DNA of 64,000 nucleotides. Source: Pseudomonadota bacterium. Its GTDB lineage: Bacteria > Myxococcota_A > Polyangia > Polyangiales > Polyangiaceae. The translations under genes and the position numbers were made by a program. Each line of letters starts with the position of its first letter. Positions within the stretch are counted from its first letter, which is position 1. The stretch spans positions 3,076 through 67,075 of the forward strand of contig JAEYVE010000296.1 of assembly GCA_023432025.1 (NCBI GenBank). The letters are read 5' to 3'. The notes beneath the pieces were generated by a model, which did not search any database, was not told the origin of the DNA, and saw only the letters and a list, made by a program, of their open reading frames with translations. Shown piece after piece: positions 9,778 through 17,602 of this stretch.

Positions 9778-12026
9778 TTGCGATACCGGAAGGTCAGCTT
9801 TTGTCCGTCGAAGTCGACGATGGCGGTGCCGCCCTGCTCCAGCTCTCCGAAGAGAATTTCGCTCGACAGGGGCTTTTTGACTTCGTCTTGGATGAGACGT
9901 GCGAGCGGGCGCGCGCCGTTGTCCTTGTCGTAGCCCTTGTCCGCCAGGTACCGGCGCGCCGCCTCCTTGAGCTCGATTTTGACCTCTCGCTCGGCGAGCT
10001 GTTCCTCGAGCTCACGCATGTTCTTGTCCACGACGAGGCCCATCACGTCGTGCGACAGGGGCTCGAAGGGAATGCGCGCGTCCAGGCGGTTTCTGAACTC
10101 GGGGCTGAAGGTGGCCTTGAGCGCCACTTCCTCTTGGCCGCGGCTCGAGCGCTCGCCGAAGCCGAGCGGACGCCGCACCAGATCTGCCGCGCCCACGTTG
10201 CTCGTCATGATGAGGACCACGTGGCGGAAGTCCGCTTTTTTGCCGTTGTTGTCGGTGAGCGTGCCGTGGTCCATGACCTGCAAGAGCACGTTGAAGACGT
10301 CGGGGTGCGCCTTTTCGATTTCGTCGAGCAAGAGCACTGCGTGCGGCGTCTTGGCGACGGCTTCCGTCAAGAGGCCGCCGCGGTCGTAGCCCACGTAGCC
10401 CGGCGGCGCGCCGATGAGCCGCGACACCGTGTGGCGCTCCATGTACTCGCTCATGTCGAAGCGAATGAGCTCGATGCCGAGCGTCTTGGCGAGCTGCTTG
10501 GCGACCTCCGTCTTGCCGACGCCGGTGGGCCCGGTGAAGAGGTAGGAGCCGATGGGCTTTTCCGGCGGTCGCAGCCCGGCGCGCGACAGGCGAATGGCGG
10601 TGGCCAGCTCTTCGATGGCGCGGTCCTGACCGAAGACGACTTTTTTGAGATCGCCTTCCAGGTTCTGCAGTGACTTCTTGTCGCTGGAAGACACTTGGCG
10701 CGGCGGGATTTGCGCCATGCGCGCCACGACCGCCTCGATGCGATCGAGCGTGACCTTGCCGCCTTTGCCTTCGTCGAGCTTGGCGTCCGCGCCCGCCTCG
10801 TCCACGAGATCGATGGCCTTGTCCGGGAGCTTGCGATCGTGCAGGTGGCGCTCTGCGAGCGTGACGGCGGCCTTGACGGTGCCCTCCTCGTAGGTGACGC
10901 CGTGGAACTCCTCGTAGCGCGGCAAGAGGCCCTCGAGGATTTGCACGGTTTCTTCCGGGCTCGGCTCCAGCACCTCGATTTTCTGGAAGCGCCGCGCGAG
11001 CGCGCGATCCTTTTCCAGGTGGCTGCGGTACTCCTCGAAGGTGGTGGCGCCGATGCAGCGCAGCTTGCCGGAGGAGAGCGCCGGCTTGAGCAAGTTTGCT
11101 GCGTCGAGCGTGCCGCCGCTGGCGGCGCCAGCGCCGACGACGGTGTGCATTTCGTCGACGAACAGGATGGAGCCTTCGTGCTTTTCCAGCTGCTTGAGCA
11201 CGCCCTTGACGCGGTTCTCGAAGTCTCCGCGGAACTTGGTGCCGGCGACCAGCGTGCCCATGTCCAGCGCGAAAATGACGGCGTTCTTGATGGCGTCGGG
11301 GACCTCGCCAGCGACGATTTTTGCCGCCAGCCCCTCGACGATCGCGGTCTTGCCGACGCCGGAGTCACCGACGAAGAGCGGGTTGTTCTTGCGGCGGCGG
11401 GCCAGCACCTGCACCGCGCGGCGCAGCTCCTTTTCCCTTCCGACGAGGGGCTCGATTTCTCCCTTTTGCGCGCGCTCGTTCAGGTTCACGGCGAAGCGCG
11501 CCAGGGGGTCGCCTTCTGGCTCCGCGCCGGCTTCGCCTTCCGCGCCGGGCTCGCCTTCCGTCCGTTCGTTCTCTGCGCCGCCCTCGGCGTCCGACTTCGG
11601 CGCGCCGTGGCTGATGAAGCTCACGATGTCGTAGCGCGACGTGCCGCAGTCGTTCAGCGCGGCCACCGCGTACGAATCCACCTCCGAGAAGATGGCGACG
11701 AGCACGTTGTAGCCCTTCAGCTCGTCCTTGCCGCTGGACTCCACGTGCCAGGCGGCGCGCTGTAGGACGCGCTGAAAGCCGCGTGACGGCGTGGGCGCCA
11801 CGTCCTGCCCCAGAGGGACAGGCGTCATTTCGCGATCCAAGACGTCGGCGAGGCTCTTCTTCAGGCGCTCCAGGTTGCCGCCCGCCTTGACGATGACGCG
11901 CGCCGTCTCCTGGTCGTGAAGCAGGGCGAGCAAGAGGTGCTCGACCGTCATCAGCTCGTGGCGGCGGCGCTGGGCCTCGTGGTGGGCCAGGGAGAGCGCG
12001 ATTTCGAGTTGGGTGCTCAGCTTCAT
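9774..12026 (-). CDS. clpA: ATP-dependent Clp protease ATP-binding subunit ClpA
   Basis: The 750-residue protein has a Clp-N domain (QLEIALSLAHHEAQRRRHELMTVEHLLLAL region, ~1-145) and two AAA+ modules: Walker A GDSGVGKTA then GPTGVGKTE, with Walker B FVDEMHT and LLLDEIEK. A PLGFG tripeptide in the second module corresponds to the ClpP-docking loop ([LIV]-G-[FL]), which supports pairing with ClpP rather than a disaggregase such as ClpB (also no long coiled-coil middle domain). It unfolds substrates, including N-degron proteins delivered by ClpS, into ClpP. clpS lies immediately upstream with a 4 bp gap, the standard clpS-clpA order. clpP is not in the window. Confidence 0.96.
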   Translation of the reverse strand: MKLSTQLEIALSLAHHEAQRRRHELMTVEHLLLALLHDQETARVIVKAGGNLERLKKSLADVLDREMTPVPLGQDVAPTPSRGFQRVLQRAAWHVESSGKDELKGYNVLVAIFSEVDSYAVAALNDCGTSRYDIVSFISHGAPKSDAEGGAENERTEGEPGAEGEAGAEPEGDPLARFAVNLNERAQKGEIEPLVGREKELRRAVQVLARRRKNNPLFVGDSGVGKTAIVEGLAAKIVAGEVPDAIKNAVIFALDMGTLVAGTKFRGDFENRVKGVLKQLEKHEGSILFVDEMHTVVGAGAASGGTLDAANLLKPALSSGKLRCIGATTFEEYRSHLEKDRALARRFQKIEVLEPSPEETVQILEGLLPRYEEFHGVTYEEGTVKAAVTLAERHLHDRKLPDKAIDLVDEAGADAKLDEGKGGKVTLDRIEAVVARMAQIPPRQVSSSDKKSLQNLEGDLKKVVFGQDRAIEELATAIRLSRAGLRPPEKPIGSYLFTGPTGVGKTEVAKQLAKTLGIELIRFDMSEYMERHTVSRLIGAPPGYVGYDRGGLLTEAVAKTPHAVLLLDEIEKAHPDVFNVLLQVMDHGTLTDNNGKKADFRHVVLIMTSNVGAADLVRRPLGFGERSSRGQEEVALKATFSPEFRNRLDARIPFEPLSHDVMGLVVDKNMRELEEQLAEREVKIELKEAARRYLADKGYDKDNGARPLARLIQDEVKKPLSSEILFGELEQGGTAIVDFDGQKLTFRYRK

Positions 12027-12030
12027 ACTC

Positions 12031-12366
12031 TCAGCCCTCGAATCCTTCTGGCTCGGCGCTGCAGCGCAGCGGGTGACCGCTGTGCTTGGCGTAGGTCATG
12101 ACCTGTTCCACCTTCGACTCGGCGACGTCCCTCGTGAAGACGCCAACGGCCGCCCAGCCGCGGACGTGGACGTGGAGCATGAGGTGCGTCGCCTCCGTGA
12201 CGTCCTTGTGGAAGAACTTCATGAGGACGTGAACGACGAACTCCTGGGTGGTGTAGTCGTCGTTGTGAAAGACCACGACGTAGCGGCGAGGCCGCTCCGT
12301 TTTCGCCCGCTCTTCCGTGGCGAGGTCGCCCTGGTGCTCGGGGGTTTGCGTTTTCTTGGTGGTCAT
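12031..12366 (-). CDS. clpS: ATP-dependent Clp protease adaptor ClpS
   Basis: The 111-residue product contains the ClpS core: YVVVFHNDDYTTQEFVV, MLHVHVRGWAAVGVFT and AKHSGHPLRCSAE. The HNDDYT motif lines the pocket that binds destabilising N-terminal residues, and the loose N-terminal ~25 residues are the ClpA-engaging tail. It delivers N-degron substrates to ClpAP. It is the first gene of a clpS-clpA unit; its promoter must lie in the 398 bp up to 12765, where only repeats are obvious. Confidence 0.95.
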   Translation of the reverse strand: MTTKKTQTPEHQGDLATEERAKTERPRRYVVVFHNDDYTTQEFVVHVLMKFFHKDVTEATHLMLHVHVRGWAAVGVFTRDVAESKVEQVMTYAKHSGHPLRCSAEPEGFEG

Positions 12367-12528
12367 GGAGCGAAATACGCCGTGAATGCGCTTGCGATGA
12401 ATGCGCAGGGTAACCCCGCAACTCTCCGTCGCCCGCGAGGCCGTCTAGAAAGAATGGGTCCGCGCCGGGGCCCTGTCGACCCCTTGACGAGCGGAAGCGC
12501 CCAAGCGGTGCGGCGTTCGTTTTCGAGC

Positions 12529-12596
12529 GCCGGGGCCGTGCTGCGGGAGCACCGCGTTTTGCCGGGCCGGGGCCGTGCTGCGGGAGCACCGCGTTT
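12529..12596. repeat. Two 31 bp direct repeats (period 37 bp)
   Basis: A 31 bp unit starting GCCGGGGCCGTGCTGCGGG is found at 12529-12559 and 12566-12596, each containing TGCGGGAGCACCG and the small hairpin GTGCT-GCGGG-AGCAC. The element recurs at 4238, 9605, 34637 and 34682. The whole 12367-12764 gap (398 bp, between clpS and a small minus-strand gene) shows no other gene, RNA or clear terminator. Confidence 0.8.
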
Positions 12597-12764
12597 CGTG
12601 CGACCCCGCCGAGCCCGAAAAAACGAAACGGGAGGTGGGGCGGTTCCGCCTGCGTGCGGGGGCGTGTCCCGTCCGGCGTCTGCCCAAATGCGGACCGCCC
12701 GTCTCGAGCGGCTCGGGGCAGCGTCGAGAGCGGGCGGCTCACGTCGGTTTGTCTGTGGGGGCGC

Positions 12765-12905
12765 TCAGGTCGCCGTCTTGGGCGGCGTCTTGGGCTGACC
12801 AGCGGCGGCGTGCTCTTCGGCGCGCTTCATCTCCCACTGGGCGTTCTTCTTGGCGCGACGCTTACGTTCGCGGCGACGGGCGCGTGAATCTTGCGGGGTC
12901 GACAT
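12765..12905 (-). CDS. Very small basic protein (46 residues)
   Basis: The frame reads MSTPQDSRARRRERKRRAKK, then NAQWEMKRAEEHAAAGQPK and a short Thr/Pro/Lys end. It is highly basic in the first half with a likely helix (RRERKRRAKKNAQWEMKRAEEHAA). GGAGAG stands about 6 nt before the ATG, which supports translation. The codons favour G/C at third positions as in neighbouring genes. No function is assigned; the charge suggests binding to nucleic acid or ribosome. It is the downstream neighbour of the 149-residue gene on the same strand, with about 210 bp between. Confidence 0.6.
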   Translation of the reverse strand: MSTPQDSRARRRERKRRAKKNAQWEMKRAEEHAAAGQPKTPPKTAT

Positions 12906-13116
12906 GGCTTACTCTCCTCGGGTGTCCGACTCGGTAGGGCGGGCCTCGAGGCGGGGCGGGGTTGAATGGGGTCAGCCTCCTACCTCAGCTCGAAGCGCAA
13001 TGCCAGCGCGGCGCGCGCGGCGGGGAGGTGGAAATTCACTCGAAAGGCCTCACCCCGGGGGGTCGGGCCGAGGGGATGCCCCGGACGGCCCCGCGGGGCG
13101 AGCGCCCCCACGGCCT

Positions 13117-13566
13117 TCAAGCGCTTGCTGCGTGGCGCTCGAGGAGCTGGCCCAGTCGAGGCATGGCCGCTTCGACGTGCTTTTTGGCGGAGGGGCGCAG
13201 CTTTTCGTAGGTCTTTTGAATGACGGCCTGCTTGGCGTTGGCTGCCCGGGCGTCGGTGACGGCGAGCAGCCGGTCCGCGACCGCGCTCCCCTCGGCGACC
13301 AAGGTCTTGCTGGGTTTTTCCCCACGGCTCAAAGCGGTCTGGTAGGACGGCTCGACCGCGCGGAGGAAGTCGTCGAGGAGGCGATCCATCACCTGGTTCA
13401 GAAAGCCAGGGGCGACGCCCTTGACCAGCTTGTAGCTCGTTTTCACCGCGATGCCGGTGAGGCCGGACTTGTCCTCGACCTCGGCGTCGAGCACGCGCAG
13501 CGCGTCCTCGATCACGGCCTTTCGCTTACCGTTCTCTCCAATCTGCTCGATCAGACTTTTCGCCAT
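13117..13566 (-). CDS. DUF6918-like small cytoplasmic protein
   Basis: The 149-residue product begins MAKSLIEQIGENGKRKAVIED and continues with ALRVLDAEVEDKSGLTGIAVKTSYKL, an Ala/Leu-rich all-helical protein. From memory, its pattern (LLDAEV-DKxGLxGxAVK, a central FLRAVEPxY segment, AxRLLAVTDARA, and AKKHVEAAMPRLGQLL at the end) resembles the uncharacterised DUF6918 family of actinobacteria and myxobacteria. It has no signal peptide or membrane segment. AGAGGG precedes the ATG. Role unknown. Confidence 0.72.
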   Translation of the reverse strand: MAKSLIEQIGENGKRKAVIEDALRVLDAEVEDKSGLTGIAVKTSYKLVKGVAPGFLNQVMDRLLDDFLRAVEPSYQTALSRGEKPSKTLVAEGSAVADRLLAVTDARAANAKQAVIQKTYEKLRPSAKKHVEAAMPRLGQLLERHAASA

Positions 13567-13875
13567 CGTGCCCTCTGGCGCTTTCGCGCCCCTCCGTCGC
13601 TACAGAAATTTCGGCGCGTTCGGCGTCGCTGCTTTCCGCGGCGTGCGCCGACGAAACCCGCGCCGTATCGGGGCGTACAGCGGCACCGCGCAGCCGTCTC
13701 CCCGTTTACGATGCCCTAGGAGCCGCGCACCTCAGGATGGCGGCGCATAGGCGATCTCGTGGCGACTGCCACTAGCACCCGGACGAAACGATGTCGATCG
13801 CGAGCGGGCGAGCGGGTGGGGGAGCCTTCGAGCCGGGTTGCACAAGGGTCGCGTTCCTGCTCGATTTCGAGAGTC

Positions 13876-15276
13876 GTGTCCACGAAATCCAAGACAACCC
13901 CGTCGCCGCGAGACGCGAGCGCCCGTCCCGTGCGCATCCTGGTCGTCGATGACCAGCGCAACATGAGGACCACGCTGGCCATGATGCTGCGCGGCGCTGG
14001 TTACGACGTCGACGAGGCAGAGGACGGCGCGCGGGGCCGCGAGGCGGGCGCCGCCGAGGCGTACGATCTGGTCATCACGGACTTGCGGATGGGCGATCCG
14101 GACGGCCTGCAGGTGCTGCGGGCGGTCAAGGAGGCGCAGCCGAAGTGTGAGGTCATCGTGATGACCGCGTACGGAACGATCGAATCCGCCGTCGAGGCGA
14201 TTCGCCTGGGCGCGTTCGACTACCTGCAAAAGCCCTTCAACGAAGCCGAGCTCTTGATGAAGGTCTTCAAGGCGCTCGAGAGCCGGCGGCTGCGTGGACA
14301 AGTCGAAGCGTTCGCGCAGGAGTTCAAGGAGCGCTACGGGTTCGAGAACATCATTGGGCGCTCCGAGGCCATTCGGAACCTGCTGTCGCGCGTGGTGCGG
14401 ATCGCGCCGACGGACTCGACGGTGCTCATCACGGGTGAGAGCGGCACCGGCAAGGAGCTCATCGCGCGCGCGGTGCACGCCAACAGCCGTCGCGCCAACC
14501 GCCCCTTCGTCCCGGTGAACTGCGCGGCCATCACCGAAACGCTGCTCGAGAGCGAGCTCTTCGGGCACGCGCGCGGCTCGTTCACGGGCGCGGTGTCTGC
14601 TCGCAAAGGTTTGTTCGAGGAGGCGGACGGCGGCACCTTTTTCTTCGACGAAATCGCGGAGACGACGCTGGCCTTCCAAGCCAAGCTGCTTCGTACGATT
14701 CAAGAGGGCGAGGTGCGTCGCGTCGGCGACAACAAGCCCATCAAGGTGGACATTCGGGTCATCGCCGCGACCAACGTGGAGCTCACGGAGGCGGTGGAAG
14801 AGCGCCGCTTCCGCGAGGATTTGTACTACCGCCTGAACGTGGCGCGCTTCGTGCTGCCGCCGCTGCGCCAAAGGCGCGAGGATATTCCGCTGCTCTTCGA
14901 GTACTTCCTGAACAAGTACAACCAGAAGATCGGCGCTCGCGCGCAGCTGGGTGACGGCGTGATGGATCACCTCTTGGAGTACAGCTACCCGGGCAACATT
15001 CGCGAGCTCGAGAACATGGTGGAGCAAGCGGTGGCGCTGGCCACCAACGGCACCATCACCCTGGACGACGTCTTGCCGGACGCGTCGCGCGAGCCCAGCC
15101 CGACCAGCGGCAAGACGCTCGCCGACATCGTGGACGAGGCAGAGCGGCAGGCCGTGGAGCGCGCTTTGCGCGCGGCGGACGGCAGCCGCGAGCGCGCCGC
15201 AGAGGCGCTCAACATCAGCCCCACGACCCTCTGGCGCAAAATGACGCGCCTCGGGATTACCTACGATAGCCGCTGA
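13876..15276 (+). CDS. Sigma-54-dependent response regulator (NtrC family)
   Basis: The 466-residue protein has the full NtrC layout. A receiver domain comes first (VRILVVDDQRN; acceptor Asp in DLVITDLRM; Lys in YLQKPF). The AAA+ sigma-54 interaction domain follows: Walker A GESGTGKELIAR, GAFTGA loop present as GSFTGA, Walker B GGTFFFDEIAE, and an arginine-finger region near YYRLNVARF. The C-terminal Fis-type helix-turn-helix is ERAAEALNISPTTLWRKM. It activates sigma-54 promoters on phosphorylation by an unlinked histidine kinase. GTG 13876 was chosen, preceded by CGAGAG and giving usual family length; an ATG at 13759 would add about 39 Arg/Ser-rich residues that do not look coding. No kinase gene is adjacent. 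Confidence 0.93.
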   Translation: MSTKSKTTPSPRDASARPVRILVVDDQRNMRTTLAMMLRGAGYDVDEAEDGARGREAGAAEAYDLVITDLRMGDPDGLQVLRAVKEAQPKCEVIVMTAYGTIESAVEAIRLGAFDYLQKPFNEAELLMKVFKALESRRLRGQVEAFAQEFKERYGFENIIGRSEAIRNLLSRVVRIAPTDSTVLITGESGTGKELIARAVHANSRRANRPFVPVNCAAITETLLESELFGHARGSFTGAVSARKGLFEEADGGTFFFDEIAETTLAFQAKLLRTIQEGEVRRVGDNKPIKVDIRVIAATNVELTEAVEERRFREDLYYRLNVARFVLPPLRQRREDIPLLFEYFLNKYNQKIGARAQLGDGVMDHLLEYSYPGNIRELENMVEQAVALATNGTITLDDVLPDASREPSPTSGKTLADIVDEAERQAVERALRAADGSRERAAEALNISPTTLWRKMTRLGITYDSR

Positions 15277-15317
15277 TTGCTCGGCGCGCGCGAGCGCGCC
15301 GTGGCCCCCCGCACCTC

Positions 15318-16391
15318 GTGAAGACAGAATTGTTCGACTATGAGCTCCGCGAGGAGCTCATCGCATCGCGGCCGCCCGAGGCGCGTGACGGTGCGCGCAT
15401 GTTGGTTCTCGGGCAGGGCGGCCTCGCGCACGCGAGCGTGCGCGAGCTATGCGAGTTCATTCCAGAAGGCTCCCTCGTCGTCTTGAACGAAACGCGCGTC
15501 CGGCGCGCGAGGCTGGTTTGCCGACGCCCGGCGGCGGCGAACGGCGGCGGGGGGCGGGCAGAGCTCCTCTTGCTGGCGCCCTGGGCGGGCAACCGCTGGC
15601 GGGCGCTCGGTCGGGCAAACAAGCCGATTCGTGTGGGGGATCGCCTCGAAGCGCCGGGGCTCCTCGTGACGATCGCCGAGCGGGAAGGGGACGGCACGTT
15701 GCGGGTCGATCTCTGCGCGCCGGACGGCGTGACACCGCTCACGGACAGCGAGATCGAAGCCGCGCTGGAGCAGCACGGAGAAATGCCGATCCCGCCGTAC
15801 ATGCGGCGTAGCGCCGAAACCCTGGACGTGGAGCGCTACCAAACCGTGTTCGCGGACAAGCTGGGCTCGGTGGCGGCGCCCACGGCGGGCCTTCACCTGA
15901 CGAAGGACGGACTTGCTCGGCTGGAGGAGCGCGGCGTGCGAGTGGGGCGGCTCTTGCTGCACGTGGGCGTGGGAACGTTTCGCCCGGTGTCTGCCGACGA
16001 TCTGGACGAGCACGACATGCACGCCGAGTGGATCGAGGTGAATGAAGAGCTGTGCCAGGCCGTTCGCGACGTGCGCGCGCGGGGCGGGAAGGTCGTGGCC
16101 ATCGGCACGACGGCGGTGCGTGCGCTCGAGTCCGCGGCGCACCCCGAACAGGTCGGTTACTTGCGGCCATTTCGCGGGGAAACGCGGCTTCTCATTCAAC
16201 CAGGCTACCGGTTTCGCGTGACGGACGCCTTGCTCACCAACTTCCACATGCCAAGGAGCACGCTCTTGGCGCTCGTTTCGGCGTTCGCGGGGCGCGAACG
16301 AATTCTCGCCGCTTATGCCGCGGCCGGCGCGGAGGGGTATCGCTTCCTCTCCTATGGAGATGCCATGTGGATTCCGGAGCGCTTGTCATGA
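15318..16391 (+). CDS. queA: S-adenosylmethionine:tRNA ribosyltransferase-isomerase QueA
   Basis: The 357-residue protein has the family landmarks: FDYELREELIASRPP at the N-terminus, LVVLNETRVRRARL, HGEMPIPPYMRR, SVAAPTAGLHLT, LHVGVGTFRPV, HAEWIEV and TDALLTNFHMPRSTLLALVSAFAGRE. It transfers and isomerises the ribosyl moiety of SAM onto preQ1-tRNA to give epoxyqueuosine. The start is GTG at 15318. The stop overlaps the tgt start by 4 nt (ATGA), so the two queuosine genes are translationally coupled. Confidence 0.96.
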   Translation: MKTELFDYELREELIASRPPEARDGARMLVLGQGGLAHASVRELCEFIPEGSLVVLNETRVRRARLVCRRPAAANGGGGRAELLLLAPWAGNRWRALGRANKPIRVGDRLEAPGLLVTIAEREGDGTLRVDLCAPDGVTPLTDSEIEAALEQHGEMPIPPYMRRSAETLDVERYQTVFADKLGSVAAPTAGLHLTKDGLARLEERGVRVGRLLLHVGVGTFRPVSADDLDEHDMHAEWIEVNEELCQAVRDVRARGGKVVAIGTTAVRALESAAHPEQVGYLRPFRGETRLLIQPGYRFRVTDALLTNFHMPRSTLLALVSAFAGRERILAAYAAAGAEGYRFLSYGDAMWIPERLS

Positions 16392-17497
16392 CCAGAACCG
16401 TGAGCTTCGAGCGGGCGGCCCAGAGCGGTCACGCGCGCGCCGGACTGCTCCACACGCGTCGCGGGGTCGTTCAGACGCCTGCGTTCATGCCGGTGGGCAC
16501 GCAAGCCTCCGTGAAGGCGCTCGATCCGGGGGAGGTGGCCGCGACCGGCGCGCGCATGGTCATCATGAACACCTACCACTTGTGGCTCCGTCCTGGGCCC
16601 GAGGTGGTCCAGGACGGCGGCGGCCTCCACGACTTCAGTCGTTGGCCTCACGTGATAGCCACCGACTCCGGCGGCTTTCAGGCTTTCTCCCTCGCCGAAC
16701 GCACCAAGGTGAGCGAGGAAGGGTTTGCCTTTTCGTCCCATTTGGACGGCTCGCGGCGCATGCTTTCGCCGGAGGAGTCCATGCGGGTGCAGGGGATGCT
16801 CGGCTCGGACGTCGCGATGCAGCTCGACATTTGTCCTCCCGGCGGCTCCGCGCGAGATGTGGTGCTCGAGGCCATGGCGCGCACGACGCGTTGGGCAGCG
16901 CGCTGTCTCGAGTCACGGAGGCCGGACCAGGCGCTGTTTTGCATCGTTCAGGGCGGCACGGACGTCGAGCTCCGGCTCCGGCACTTGGCGGAGCTGCAAG
17001 CGCTTCCATTCGACGGGGTGGCGCTCGGCGGCTTCAGCGTGGGTGAGCCGCCCGAGCACATGCACCGCGCGCTCGCCGAGGTCGCGCCACGCATGGATCC
17101 CGCTCGAATTCACTACCTGATGGGCGTGGGAACGCCGAGCGACTTGGTGCGCGCCATCGGGGCCGGCATCGACCTCTTCGACTGCGTGATGCCCACGCGC
17201 AACGCCAGGAACGGGCAAGTCTTCGTTCGCACCGGCAAGCTCGTCATCAAGAACGCGAAGTACCGGACCGATCGTGAGGTCATCGAACCTGGTTGCGACT
17301 GTGCCGCGTGCGCTGGCGGGTACTCGCGCGCCTACCTGCGACACCTCTACGTCGCGGGAGAAATCCTCGCCCATCGGCTTCTGACCCTCCACAACCTGCG
17401 CTTTTATGCGCGGCTGGTGGCCGAGGCGCGCGCGGCGGTGCTGGAGGCGCGGTACGCGAGTTGGGCGACCGAAAAGCTACGCGAGCTGGGCGCCTGA
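16388..17497 (+). CDS. tgt: tRNA-guanine transglycosylase
   Basis: The 369-residue enzyme exchanges guanine-34 of GUN-anticodon tRNAs for preQ1. Visible landmarks are TPAFMPVGTQASVK, the first active-site Asp in ATDSGGFQAFSL, FCIVQGG, ALGGFSVGEP, YLMGVGTP, the nucleophile Asp in LFDCVMPTRNARNG, and the zinc site CDCAACAGGYSRAYLRHL with its distal His in RLLTLHNL. ATG 16388 overlaps the queA stop. The family length is about 370, which matches. Confidence 0.97.
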   Translation: MTRTVSFERAAQSGHARAGLLHTRRGVVQTPAFMPVGTQASVKALDPGEVAATGARMVIMNTYHLWLRPGPEVVQDGGGLHDFSRWPHVIATDSGGFQAFSLAERTKVSEEGFAFSSHLDGSRRMLSPEESMRVQGMLGSDVAMQLDICPPGGSARDVVLEAMARTTRWAARCLESRRPDQALFCIVQGGTDVELRLRHLAELQALPFDGVALGGFSVGEPPEHMHRALAEVAPRMDPARIHYLMGVGTPSDLVRAIGAGIDLFDCVMPTRNARNGQVFVRTGKLVIKNAKYRTDREVIEPGCDCAACAGGYSRAYLRHLYVAGEILAHRLLTLHNLRFYARLVAEARAAVLEARYASWATEKLRELGA

Positions 17498-17602
17498 GGT
17501 CGACGGAGCGGCTTCGGAGAACCCGAACTCGGGGCGAAAATGCCACGGAAGACGTGGCCTTGGCGCGCACGGATCGGCTATCGTGTGTATTCGGACGGCC
17601 GC

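Noticed and set aside
12529..12596. Possible CRISPR array
   Set aside because: Only two repeat units with 6 bp between, and no cas genes in the window.
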